DNA of 64,000 nucleotides, from assembly GCF_002741015.1 (NCBI RefSeq), contig NZ_CP016618.1, forward strand, positions 248,001-312,000. The letters run 5' to 3'. The notes beneath the pieces are model-generated. The model saw only the letters and a list, made by a program, of their open reading frames with translations. It had not been told where the DNA came from and did not search any database. Source of the DNA: Microvirga ossetica (GTDB taxonomy: Bacteria > Pseudomonadota > Alphaproteobacteria > Rhizobiales > Beijerinckiaceae). The translations under genes and the position numbers were made by a program. Positions 36,192 to 45,779 of the stretch are shown piece by piece (position 1 is the stretch's first letter; the number at the start of each line of letters is the position of its first letter).

Positions 36192-36555
36192 ACACTTACC
36201 ACAAGGATAACTCACCTCAGGGCTGCGCTCCTTGTTCAAGCGCAAGGGGCGATCATGAATACCGCCGCTTGAGGCACGGGAAATATCCTGCTTTTGCCGT
36301 GAAATGGCCTTGCTCGACCGAGTAGACGCTCCGCAGTTGTGATATTTGCCTGGAACATCCCTTCAACAGCCAAGTTCCTTCGCATATAGCCGGCAACACA
36401 GTGGATCCGCTCGGGTTGATAGAGGATGGGCAGAGGTGGAGCACTTGCGGGGTCAACCAAACATCCCCTGCACGAGTTCCTCTGGCGCTCTGGCATTGCC
36501 TCCGTGTTTGGACTGGATCGGGAGGTGCGTGCCGTGTCCCACGAGGAGATAACAC
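36192..36555. other. Intergenic, upstream of phosphate transport genes
   Basis: About 360 bp between the IS50-like element and the DUF47 gene. It should carry the promoter of the DUF47-pit operon. I looked for Pho-box-like direct repeats and saw none convincing. The open frames here translate to non-coding-like sequence. Confidence 0.35.
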
Positions 36556-37200
36556 ATGCTTCGATGGTTCCGCGCCCTGATGCCTAAGGAAGATCAGTTC
36601 TTCGAGCTGTTCGAGGAACATTCAAGAACGGTCCTGGCCGGCGCAGAAGCCCTTCGGGCTGCCTTGGCGGGCGGACCCGATATCGATCGGCACATCACGA
36701 CCGTCATGAACCGTGAGGATGACGCGGACAAGATCACAGGCGAGGTGCTTACGGCCATCCGCCGATCCTTCATCACTCCCTTCGACCGGGGCGACATCAA
36801 GGATCTCATCACGTCCATGGACGATGCGATCGATCAGATGCGCAAGACGGTCAAATCGGTCGCTCTCTTCAAGGTCACTCGGTTCGAGCCTGAGATGGTC
36901 CTGATGGCGGACTGCATCGTCCAAGGTGCGCAGATCGTGCAGGAGGTCATCCCGATGCTGCGCTCGGTCGGCACCAATGCGGGGCGGATCAGTACCCTGT
37001 CGGAGCGCATCACGCAGATCGAAGGAGAGACGGATGACCTCCACGACTCTGCCCGCGCCCGCATGTTCCAGGCGATGGGATCCGCTCACGCTCTCGACTT
37101 CTGGGTCGCGTCCGAGATCCTTGATCATCTTGAACACGTCATGGATCGCCTGGAGGATGTGGTTCACGAGGTCCACAGCATCGTAATCGAGCACGTCTGA
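36556..37200 (+). CDS. DUF47 (PhoU-like) regulator of Pit phosphate transport
   Basis: 214 residues of all-helical sequence. MPKEDQFFELFEEHS, the EDDADKITGEVL motif and ITPFDRGDIKDLITSMDDAID are the hallmarks of DUF47 proteins, PhoU relatives that bind metal through acidic residues. They are usually encoded next to Pit transporters and are thought to modulate them. Here the pit gene follows after 13 bp but is broken by an IS630 insertion, so this protein may have lost its partner. Confidence 0.92.
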   Translation: MLRWFRALMPKEDQFFELFEEHSRTVLAGAEALRAALAGGPDIDRHITTVMNREDDADKITGEVLTAIRRSFITPFDRGDIKDLITSMDDAIDQMRKTVKSVALFKVTRFEPEMVLMADCIVQGAQIVQEVIPMLRSVGTNAGRISTLSERITQIEGETDDLHDSARARMFQAMGSAHALDFWVASEILDHLEHVMDRLEDVVHEVHSIVIEHV

Positions 37201-37535
37201 GGAGTGCCGCCGAATGGATGCCGCCTCCGTCTCCCTGCCGCTGCTCGTGGGCCTCGTCATCGTGGCGTTGCTGTTCGACTTCATCAACGGCCTTCACGAC
37301 GCCGCCAATTCCATCGCGACCATTGTCTCAACCCGGGTCCTGAGGCCGCAATTCGCCGTGGTTTGGGCCGCGTTCTTCAATTTCATCGCTTTCCTGTTCT
37401 TCGGGCTTCATGTTGCGAATACCTTGGGCAGTGGCATCGTTTCGGCCGCCATCATCGATGCCGCGGTCATTTTCGGCGCGCTGATGGGGGCGATCATCTG
37501 GAACGTCATCACTTGGGCGGGCGGCATTCCCTCTA

Positions 37536-38590
37536 GAGCATCGGCTGTTCTGATTGAATCGGAGGCTATGCGGCGTGACGGCTTTGTGATTCCCTTATCT
37601 CGGCCCTCTTTAGAGGAGATGAGCGATGACCAAGTCCTACTCGCTGGATCTGCGGCAACGGGTGGTGCGCTTTGTTGAGGCGGGGCATTCCTGCCATGAG
37701 GCCGCGCGCCATTTTGAGGTGTCGGTCGCGTTTGTGGTGCGGCTCATGGCGGCGTATCGGGCCACCGGCAGCCTGGCGCCCAAACCAGAGGGCGGCTGGC
37801 GCTACTCCAAGCTCGACCCGCATCGCGACTTCCTGATCCGTCGCGTCGCCGAGAGGAACGACATCACCATGCCCCAGCTCGCGGCCGAACTGGTGGCCTT
37901 GGGCACCAAGATCACGCCGGCGTCCATCGCGCGCTGGTACATCCGCCACGGCTATAGCGTCAAAAAAAACTTTGCGGGCCAGCGAACAAGAACGCTCCGA
38001 CGTGCGCCAGGCCCGCGAGCATTGGCACACAAAACGCCAGCCGCGCATGCGCCAGGAGCCGCACCGGCTCGTGTTTCTCGATGAGACCGGCACATCCACC
38101 AAGATGACGCGCCTGCGCGGCCGCTGCCTCAAAGGGCAGCGTCTGTATGCAAGGGCACCATTCGGCCACTGGCTGACCCAGACCTTTGTCGCCGGGCTGC
38201 GCTACTGTGGTCTGACGGCGCCTTGGGTGATCGATGGGCCGATGACCCGTCAGATCTTTGAGACTTATGTGGAGACCCAGCTTGCTCCGACCTTGTCCAA
38301 GGGCGACGTGGTGATCCTCGACAACCTGCCGGCGCACAAGAGCGAGACGGCGGCGCAGTGTCTGAAGCAACGCGGCGCCTGGTTCCTGTTCCTGCCTGCT
38401 TATTCGCCCGATTTGAACCCAATTGAGCAACTCTTCGCCAAGATCAAAGCACATCTGCGCAAAGCCGAAGCCCGCACCTTTGACGCGCTCTGGCGGGCCA
38501 TCGGGGACATCTGTGATGGGGTCGAAGCTGAGGAATGCCGCAACTACTTCACTGCCGCAGGTTATGGATTCGTCTGAACAGCCGATGCTC
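37536..38590. mobile_element. IS630 family element in pit, TA duplication
   Basis: 1055 bp with inverted tips GAGCATCGGCTGTTC at both ends, flanked by TA at 37534-37535 and 38591-38592. It encodes one transposase in two overlapping frames joined at an eight-A run. Confidence 0.92.
37626..38577 (+). CDS. IS630 family transposase, two frames with an A8 frameshift site
   Basis: Frame 1 (37626 to about 37968) encodes the HTH part ([20 protein letters not shown] to IRHGYSVKK). Frame 2 (to 38577) encodes the DDE part: [28 protein letters not shown] and [20 protein letters not shown]. The join is at eight consecutive A (37962-37969). Dropping one A gives the continuous [20 protein letters not shown]. 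Ribosomal slippage or transcriptional slippage at poly-A is known in IS elements and would make the full transposase of about 315 residues; a simple mutation is the alternative. Confidence 0.88.
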
Positions 38591-39442
38591 TAGCAGCTCC
38601 CATGCCCTGGTTGGCGGCCTCGTGGGCGCGGGCCTGGCCAAAGCGGGCCTTGGATCTGTCGTCTGGAGTGGCCTCGGCCCCACACTTCTGGCGATCGTTC
38701 TGTCGCCCCTGATCGGATTTGGCCTTGCGCTGCTTCTGGTGCTCATCACAAGCTGGTCCGCATCCCGGTCCTCCCCTTTTGCGGCGGATCAGACATTTCG
38801 CGGTCTCCAGTTCCTGTCGGCAGCCCTCTATTCCCTCGGGCATGGCGGAAATGATGCCCAGAAGACCATGGGCGTCATCGCAGTGCTCCTGTTCTCACAG
38901 GGCCATCTCGGCAGTGAGTTCTACGTCCCGTTCTGGGTCGTCATTTCCTGTCAGGCGGCCATGGCATTGGGTACCCTGATGGGCGGCTGGCGGATCGTGC
39001 ACACGATGGGATCGAAGATCACGCGGCTCACCCCCATGCAGGGCTTCTGTGCCGAGACGGGAGGAGCGATCACATTGTTCATGGCCACTTGGCTCGGCAT
39101 CCCGGTCTCTACGACCCACACGATCACCGGAGCGATCATTGGGGTCGGAGCCGCCCGAAGAACCTCTGCGGTGCGGTGGGGAGTTGCCAAGGGCATCGTG
39201 ATGGCCTGGTTCGTGACGATCCCAGCCTCCGCGATCATCTCGGCGTTCTTCTACTGGGTCGCAGCCTCGATCATGTTCTGAGTAAATCCGTGAACTGCAC
39301 CGGGTAAGTCCGATTTTTTGAGATGGATTTGACCGCGTAGCAGACAAGGTGCGCCCGAGCCGGTGGCAAGCCCCGACCACGGCGCTGAGCGGTTCGTGGG
39401 GGAGGTTAACGCACGTCGGTCAGCTTAACGGCAGCCAGCGCT

Positions 39443-39599
39443 TCAACAGCCGTTGCAGATGCCGCGGGTAATGCTTTTGACTTTCTTTTCCCAGGCCTGC
39501 TGCTGCACCTCGTCTTTCCTTCGCACCTCGTCACCGCGGGCAGCCGCCTTCTCGGCCGAATAAGCTTCGGACGACGCTGGTCTCGCAGGCTGTTCCGAT
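39443..39599 (-). pseudogene. C-terminal fragment of an unknown protein, cut by IS6
   Basis: About 50 codons reading PSEQPARPASSEAYSAEKAA, then ARGDEVRRKDEVQQQAWEKK and VKSITRGICNGC, a charged helical tail with terminal Cys residues. The frame runs straight into the IS6 terminal repeat at 39600, so the N-terminus is lost. I did not find the missing part on the other side of the element, which suggests an IS6-associated deletion. Family unknown. Confidence 0.5.
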
Positions 39600-40412
39600 G
39601 GTACCGTCAATTTAACCAGCTGAAGGCAAAGCGCCTCACTGGGGCGGCAGATCAGAAGCCCACCGCAACGCCCGTCACTTCGGCCCAAGCCGTGAAGGCT
39701 CGGGCCCGGGACTGGCGATAATCAGCAGCGTTGGAAGTCGCGGGGCGATGGAAGAGATTTGCAACCTGATCGGGAACGGAAAGAAAGCGCTGGGCCTGCC
39801 CGGCTGACTTGAAGCGCTTCATGATCCGCTCCCGTCGTCGCGTCGGCTGATGACTGTTCTCTGCGCGGTTGTTCAAGCCTTTGTGCTGTCGGTGCTCAAC
39901 GCTTGGCATCACCGTCCGTTTGGCAGCGGCATAGCTGGCCAGTTTATCGGTGATCATCACACGAGGGGCCACTCCCTGCTTCTTAAGCAGCTTGCGCAGC
40001 AGGCGCTTGGCTGCTTGTGTATCGCGGCGGCTCTGAACCAGAATGTCGAGCACGGCTCCGTGCTGATCGACGGCACGCCAGAGGCAGTGCTTCCGGCCTG
40101 CAATACTGATCACCACCTCGTCCAAATGCCACTTGTCCCCGGGTGCCGGAAGACGTCTGCGGATTTGGGTGGCGAAATTCTGGCCGAACTTCAGCGCCCA
40201 CTGCCGCACCGGATCATGGCTGACCAGGATACCTCGGGCGGCCAGCATCTCCTCGACCATCCGGAGGCTGAGCGGAAACCGAAAGTACAACCAGACGGCA
40301 TGGCTGATCACCTCAGCCGGAAAGCGGTGGCGGGCATAACGAGGATGACGGGTCTTCTTCATCCCTCACATATGTCAGGATCCCGTCACCTCCGGGTTAA
40401 ATTGACGGTGCC
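39600..40412. mobile_element. IS6 family element, copy 2
   Basis: 813 bp with terminal inverted repeats GGTACCGTCAATTTAACC (left) and GGCACCGTCAATTTAACC (right, reverse-complemented). The 8-bp flanks (GTTCCGAT and CCCCTGTC) do not match, so no target duplication remains. Confidence 0.88.
39652..40362 (-). CDS. IS6 family transposase
   Basis: 236 residues, intact. The DDE motifs are WHLDEVVISI, MITDKLASY and GLNNRAENSHQP. The tail (SRARAFTAWAEVTGVAVGF) matches the relic at 52285-52531. Copy-in transposition by this enzyme, or recombination between the related copies here, can explain the mismatched flanks. Confidence 0.94.
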   Translation of the reverse strand: MKKTRHPRYARHRFPAEVISHAVWLYFRFPLSLRMVEEMLAARGILVSHDPVRQWALKFGQNFATQIRRRLPAPGDKWHLDEVVISIAGRKHCLWRAVDQHGAVLDILVQSRRDTQAAKRLLRKLLKKQGVAPRVMITDKLASYAAAKRTVMPSVEHRQHKGLNNRAENSHQPTRRRERIMKRFKSAGQAQRFLSVPDQVANLFHRPATSNAADYRQSRARAFTAWAEVTGVAVGF

Positions 40413-40567
40413 CCCTGTCGTCGTGGCGCTCCCATGGAGAACCTGGCCCATAGATGGAGTATTCGGCCTGCCATCCCATGGCTTGGGCTAGAAAGGCGCG
40501 CGCCGCGGGACGATGATGAAACCTGGTCTGTTGGATCAAGCACAAGCATCAGGAAAGGAAGCCTAGC

Positions 40568-41608
40568 ATGAAGCACTATGCTGGACTGGACGTCTCGGTG
40601 AAAGAGACGTCGGTGTGCGTTGTGGATGAAACGGGTAGGATCTGTCGCGAGACAAAGGTGCCGAGCCACCCAGACGATCTCGCGCAAGTCCTCCACGATC
40701 CTGCTTGGCGGCTCGAGCGGATCGGCCTTGAGGCTGGCCCTTTGTCGCAATGGCTGTTCAGTGGGCTTGCAGAAGCCGGTCTGCCTATCGTCTGCATCGA
40801 GACCCGCCATACGAAGGCATTCCTCAAGGCACAGGTGAACAAGAGTGACCGCAACGACGCACGTGGCATTGCGCAGATGATGCGGGTGAATCTGTTCCGA
40901 CCGGTTCATGTAAAAACCCTGACCAGCCAAAAGCGGCGCGCCCTCCTGACCGCCCGCAAGTTGCTGCAGGAGAAGGCGATTGCATTTGAGAATGATATTC
41001 GCGGCCTGCTGCGCAACTTCGGCCTCAAAGTCGGCATCGTTGGCGCAGCCAAATTCGACATCCGCATTCGCGAACTCCTTGACTGTCTGCCTGACCTGGC
41101 AGAGATCATAGAGCCGCTGCTGGCCAGCCGGCGAAAGCTTCGAGAGGAGTTCGAGCGTCTTCATCGAAAGCTGCTATCGATTGTCCGCGACGACGGTGTT
41201 TGTCGACGCCTGATGACCATTCCAGGGGTCGGTCCCGTTGTCGCTTTAGCCTATGCCAGTACTATCGACGTTCCGGCTCGCTTCCGGAACTCCAAAGCCG
41301 TGGGTGCCTCCCTGGGGTTAACGCCGGTGCTTCATCAGTCGGGTGAGAGCAACCGGATCGGCCGCGTCTCCCTCTGCGGGGATGGCATGATGCGAACGCT
41401 GTTGTACGAAGCCGCTCAAGTCATGCTGACGAATGTTCACGTGAAGTGGTCGTGGTTGAAAGCATGGGCGATGAATATCGCCAAACGGCGTGGTGGGCGA
41501 AAAGCCATTGTTGCGCTGGCCCGGCGTCTGGGCGTGATCATGCACCGCATCTGGAGCGATGGCACCGTATTCCGCTGGACGAGGGAAAGCATACCCGCAG
41601 CTGTCTAA
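40568..41608 (+). CDS. IS110 family transposase (third type)
   Basis: 346 residues. DEDD motifs are YAGLDVSVKETSV, GLEAGPLSQWL and KSDRNDARGIAQMM. The C-terminal domain has IPGVGPVVALAYAS and the Ser-bearing HQSGESNRIGRVSLCGDGMM segment. It is distinct from the IS110 transposases at 11196 and 27280, which share a different N-terminal pattern (IGLD-AK). An AGGAAAGGAAGCC site precedes the ATG. Confidence 0.93.
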   Translation: MKHYAGLDVSVKETSVCVVDETGRICRETKVPSHPDDLAQVLHDPAWRLERIGLEAGPLSQWLFSGLAEAGLPIVCIETRHTKAFLKAQVNKSDRNDARGIAQMMRVNLFRPVHVKTLTSQKRRALLTARKLLQEKAIAFENDIRGLLRNFGLKVGIVGAAKFDIRIRELLDCLPDLAEIIEPLLASRRKLREEFERLHRKLLSIVRDDGVCRRLMTIPGVGPVVALAYASTIDVPARFRNSKAVGASLGLTPVLHQSGESNRIGRVSLCGDGMMRTLLYEAAQVMLTNVHVKWSWLKAWAMNIAKRRGGRKAIVALARRLGVIMHRIWSDGTVFRWTRESIPAAV

Positions 41609-42084
41609 GATGCCATACCGGAACGGGCAATGAGATAACTCGAATTCCGCCAGAAGGCGGAAGAAAGACGTCCTTCGCAGGACGATGGATCAGGCGAGCT
41701 CGTGGATGCGCTTGTATCGGCCGCGCTGCCGCGGCCAGAACGCCCCATAGATTGAGCCACCTCATCCTACGAATCCCATGGTGGGAGGGCAAATGTGCCG
41801 ATCCCGGAGAGAAGCAAGGCCCTGCGAGAGACGACTGCCTGGAGGTGGGATGGCCGATGCCTTAAAAGCGCTTGACTTGGAGGGGCCGAATAGAGAAGCG
41901 CATCCCTCCATTCCGGCGATAAGAATGCACCATCAAACCCTGGGATCAAACATCTAGCCATGGCGCTGCAGCCTAAGCTTGGCACCATCTAAGATAAGAC
42001 ATTCATGAGCCACTGGAGTATGATGAGTATGGGCTGGATTTGAGCAACCCGCGAGCGTGGCAAGACGCACAGACTGGTAGTCAC
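41609..42084. other. Non-coding flank of IS110; region upstream of a cyclase pseudogene
   Basis: About 475 bp. Probably the 3' non-coding part of the IS110 element followed by the former promoter region of the broken cyclase. A small CCGCCAGAAGGCGG inverted repeat lies at about 41648-41661. No convincing gene was found. Confidence 0.35.
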
Positions 42085-43143
42085 ATGGGCAATCCCATTG
42101 TGCGCAGACGATTGGCCGCCATCCTCGCAGCAGATGTAGTGACCTATAGCCGCCTCATGGACTTGGATGAAACAGGCACTCATGCGGCATGGAAGTCCCA
42201 TCGCGCAGAACTGATCGACGCCAAAATCACCGAGCATGAGGGCCGTACCGTGAAGCTCGTTGGTGACGGTTTTCTGGCGGAGTTTCCAAGCGTCGTGAAT
42301 GCAGTTGCTTGTGCGGCTGCGGTTCAACACGGCATGAGGGAACGCAATGCGGGGTTGCCGCGAGACCGCCGGATGGAGCTTCGCATTGGCATCAACCTCG
42401 GCGACGTGATTGTCGAGGGCGACGATATCTACGGCGATGGCGTCAATGTGGCGGCACGGCTTGAAGGCATTGCCGCGCCGGGCGGGATCGTGGTCTCTGG
42501 AGCTGTGCGGGACAATGTCGGCAATCGGCTCGATCTGCGGTTTGAAGACATCGGCGAGCAGAGGCTCAAGAATATCGATAGGCCAGTGCGCGCTTATAGC
42601 GTCCTGCTCGACATTCCCTCAGCACTCATAACGAGCCGGTTGGATGTAGGCTCACAGAAGACTTGGAGCATTGAGAAGCCGTCCATCGTCGTCTTGCCCT
42701 TCAACAACATGAGCGGCGACCCCGAGCAGGAGTATTTCGGTGACGGGATCACCGAAGACCTTATCACCGACCTGTCGAAGATCTCCGGCCTGTTCGTTGT
42801 CGCACGCAACACATCCTTCACCTACAAGGGCAAACCTGTGAAGGCGCAGCAGGTGAGCCAGGATCTCAGGATCAACTTTATACTGGAAGGCGGTGTCCGG
42901 AAAGTCGGCTCGCGCGTGCGCGTCACCGCGCAGCTTGTCGACGGCAGAGATGGCGGTCATCTCTGGGCTGACCGATACGACCGTGACCTCACCGACATCT
43001 TCGCCATTCAAGACGAGATCACTCATTCCATCATTGAGCAGCTGAGAATCAAGCTGCTGCCGGAGGAGAAGGAGATCATCAGCCGGATGCCGACGGAGAA
43101 CGTGGAGGCGTATGGATATTACCTGAGCTGGAGTTTGGCCCTT

Positions 43144-44490
43144 TCAGGTGGGGAAGCATGCAGCCTCGGTAAGGCGATTGAGCAGAGCCCGTGGGATTTT
43201 TACCTGGTCCCGGTCCTGTCGAGACGTTTCAAAACTGGTGCTCCACAGTTTGGCCCGTACAACCGCCAGAGCATCGCTGAAGGTCAGGCGCGATTTCGCA
43301 TACCAGGCGGCCTGCCGTGGCTTCCAGCCATCCTTGAGAGCCTCATTGGACCACACCGTCACCAACGAGAACAGGCCGAGCAACGCAGGCGTGGTGCGGG
43401 CAATCGCTCTGTCCGACCACTGGCGCTGCGTTTCCACTCCGAGATGGCGGCGCACTTCCGCGAACGTCACCTCGACCGACCAGCGCCGCACAAACCACCG
43501 CAGCACATCCACCGGATTCGCCGTCAGATCCGTGCACAGGAGAGCCCGCGGCTCGAACGCGCCCGCTTCATCCCGCACCAGCACCCAGCGGATCGGCACA
43601 CTCTTGCCCGGGTGGTACCAGAGCGCCGTGCCGGAGGCGATCGCCAGCCGTCGATCCTGTCCTCCGTACCAGTGTGGGACAGTGATCCGCCGCCAGCGCG
43701 TGGTCGGATCGCTCAGTCGCTGCGCCAGGGTGGGCTGGCGAGGGCCCGAGACCCGCGGCCGTCCCTTCTGGCCGGGCGGGCGCACCGGGGGCGGATCGAA
43801 TAGGCGCGCATCGAGCCGCAAGCGGGTGATCACCGTCAGGTGCCGCCGCACCGCTTCGAGCAACTCGATGGCCGCATAACTCATATCAGCCACAACGATG
43901 ACCTGTCGCTCAGGCAGCCAACGGGCGACCTGGAGCAGCAGCTGGCGCGCCCAGTCCGTCAACAGCTTGTGCCGATGCCGCCTCTCGTGGGCATAGCGTT
44001 CCGAGGGCGCCAGGATGGTGAGGAACGGCAGTGCCCACACGCGGCCAGCCCAGGGGATCGGCGCCAGGAGCATGAGGCTGATCCAGCGCAGGCCCGACGT
44101 CTTGACGAAATGACCATGGGAAGAGCGGACCGGATCGCGATAGATGCCACGCGCCCGGATCCGGGCACCCCAGCGCCGCTCGATGGTCTCGTCGATGGCG
44201 ATCACCACGGGTCCTTCGGGCACGAAGGTGGTGATGAGCTGATGCAGCAGCCGACGGGCGAGATCGCGCGGCGCCCAGCGGTTGCGGTTGAGCACGCGAT
44301 GGAAGGTTGTAAAGGTGGCAATCTCGCGCAGGCCCAGGATGCTCAAGGCGGACGTGACGGTCCGCCGGCCGGGAGCCAGGATGGCGCCGGTCATCAGGAT
44401 GAGCACGCCCCGCAAGGTCGGCGCCGTAAAGGCACTCGCGAAGGGTGCGAACCAGCCGGTGAGGACAGGAGCGGGTGCGGGAGGTATCAT
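43144..44490 (-). CDS. DDE transposase (IS701/IS4-like)
   Basis: 448 residues from the ATG at 44490; the frame is open to 44526. DDE candidates are VIAIDETIERRWG, VIVVADMSYAAIELL and RWSVEVTFAEVRRHLGVETQ, followed by the RTTPALLGLFSLVTVW segment seen in IS701-type proteins. The C-terminus ends just inside the left inverted repeat. The frame is intact. This is the enzyme of the element that inactivated the cyclase at 42085. Confidence 0.9.
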   Translation of the reverse strand: MIPPAPAPVLTGWFAPFASAFTAPTLRGVLILMTGAILAPGRRTVTSALSILGLREIATFTTFHRVLNRNRWAPRDLARRLLHQLITTFVPEGPVVIAIDETIERRWGARIRARGIYRDPVRSSHGHFVKTSGLRWISLMLLAPIPWAGRVWALPFLTILAPSERYAHERRHRHKLLTDWARQLLLQVARWLPERQVIVVADMSYAAIELLEAVRRHLTVITRLRLDARLFDPPPVRPPGQKGRPRVSGPRQPTLAQRLSDPTTRWRRITVPHWYGGQDRRLAIASGTALWYHPGKSVPIRWVLVRDEAGAFEPRALLCTDLTANPVDVLRWFVRRWSVEVTFAEVRRHLGVETQRQWSDRAIARTTPALLGLFSLVTVWSNEALKDGWKPRQAAWYAKSRLTFSDALAVVRAKLWSTSFETSRQDRDQVKIPRALLNRLTEAACFPT

Positions 44491-44552
44491 GGCGCGCTCT
44501 GACGGACGTGATGACCGACAGATCAACGCCTTTCTGCGGAGCTGGCCTGTTC

Positions 44553-44831
44553 ATGGGACAACGCGATCGCATCCTGGAGGGGCTCGAAACCCTCTGCCAG
44601 GCCCATGATGTTGTGGTGGAGAAGCGAGGCCGCGGCTACTCGTTGCTGAGCCGACGCACCGGGGCGCCGGTGGCACGGCTGCGTCCGACCGACGATCCCG
44701 AGAAGGTTCAGGTGTTGTGGTGGAATGGCGAGCGCTGGAAGGACCCTGGTCCGTTCGGCAGGCTGACGATGCCGGTCGACCAAGCCGTCGAGTACATCGC
44801 CTCAGAGCCCGCTTTCTGGATCCATGTCTGA
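44553..44831 (+). CDS. Small unknown protein inside the IS701-like element
   Basis: 92 residues from MGQRDRILEGLETLCQAHDV (ATG at 44553, GGAGC upstream). It continues with basic strands (GYSLLSRRTGAPVARLRP), KVQVLWWNGERWKDPGPFG and PVDQAVEYIASEPAFWIHV. It is divergent from the transposase and wholly within the inverted repeats, ending 34 bp before the right tip, so it travels with the element. I do not recognise the family; the mixed alpha/beta look and WW-containing strand suggest a small globular protein. A role in controlling transposition is speculation. Confidence 0.65.
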   Translation: MGQRDRILEGLETLCQAHDVVVEKRGRGYSLLSRRTGAPVARLRPTDDPEKVQVLWWNGERWKDPGPFGRLTMPVDQAVEYIASEPAFWIHV

Positions 44832-45779
44832 TCCTCCAGCACCCTCAAAAATGGCCAAACTCAAGCTGAGAGGCCGACAGTTTCTGCACCGGCATTCAAA
44901 ATCTTACTACGTTCTCGCAAAGCGCATGTTCGCTAAGGCGGTCGAACTCGATCCGCTGTATGCGCGGGCTTATGCCGGATTAGCAGACTGTGATTCCTTT
45001 CTCTTTTTGCACTATAACGCAGACGTCTCGACCGACGACATTCTGGCGGCGAGCGCCAAGGCGCTGGATCTGGAAGGCGGCCTCGCCGAAGCCCATGCGT
45101 CGCGGCTTGGCGCTCTCATTGCGTGAGCGGTATCCAGAGGCAGTGGCAGAGTTCGATCAGGCGATCGCATGCGATTCCAATCTGTTTGAGGCGCATTATT
45201 TCTATGCCCGCGCCTGCTTTGCTCAAGGGAGGCTTGAGGAAGCGGCCCGGCTTTTCCAGCGTGCGGCAGAGCTTAAGCCAGACGATTATCAGGCCTTGCT
45301 TGTACTCACCGGGATATACCGATCGCTCGGGCGCGAGCAGGAAATGAAGGGGGCGGCACGGGAGGGGGTTGAGCGTGCCGAGCGCGAGCTCATGTTACAT
45401 CCGGGAAACCCGAGACCTGCCTACTTGGGAGCTGTGGGACTCGCGGTTCTTGGCGAGTTTGCTCGGGCCAAAGAATGGGCGGAACGGGCTCTGGTGATTG
45501 ATCCTGACGACGGCCTGACAAAGTACAATGTGGCCTGCGTCTGTTCTCTCTTGGGTGAGCATGAGCGAGCCATCGACTTACTGGTGGACCTTCTCCCAAG
45601 CGCCACTCAGGAAAGAAAAAGGTGGGTGGAACACGACTCCGATCTCGATCCGATCCGCAGTCATCCGCGCTTCCCGGAAGTGCTTGAACTTCTTATCTAG
45701 GAGGTGCTGATCTGGACACCGGGTGTTCCGCTGCATCGTCATGCATTATCCTATCCTCGCTCAGTCTTGCCGACTTTCT

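Larger units (their letters stand above)
37214..39281 (+). pseudogene. pit: Inorganic phosphate transporter (Pit family), split by IS630
   Basis: The N-terminal part (37214-37535) starts MDAASVSLPLLVGLVIVALL and has the Pit signature DFINGLHDAANSIATIVSTR. The C-terminal part (38593-39281) continues exactly, with SSSSHALVGGLVGAGLAKAG, the second repeat GHGGNDAQKTMGVI, and several TM helices. The insertion lies in the codons of GGIPS-SSSH. Removing the IS and one TA restores a continuous frame, so no other lesion is apparent. The intact protein would be a multi-pass metal-phosphate/H+ symporter. Confidence 0.92.
43128..44865. mobile_element. IS701/IS4-like element with divergent passenger gene
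   Basis: 1738 bp. The tips are CTGGAGTTTGGCCCTTTCAGG (left) and, reverse-complemented, CTTGAGTTTGGCCATTTTTGA (right). The 5-bp target duplication CTGAG is present at 43123-43127 and 44866-44870; removing the element and one copy restores the cyclase codons. It holds a minus-strand transposase and a plus-strand small gene. Family assignment is by transposase motifs. Confidence 0.9.
42085..45700 (+). pseudogene. Class III cyclase with TolB-like and TPR domains, broken by an IS and a frameshift
   Basis: Start at the ATG of MGNPIVRRRLAAILAADVV (42085). The cyclase domain is complete by motif (AADVV, VKLVGDG, DDIYGDGVNVAARLE) and the TolB-like domain (KPSIVVLPFNNM) is intact up to YGYYL at 43127. 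A 1738-bp IS is inserted there. After it the frame resumes with RGRQFLHRHSKSYYVLAKRM and TPR repeats. Near 45100 there is a second lesion: AEAHAS leads to a stop at 45126, while the neighbouring frame continues RGLALSLRERYPEAVAEFDQ to the end, RFPEVLELLI. Without the lesions it would be about 625 residues. It is the only member of this family here that is clearly inactivated. Confidence 0.92.
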
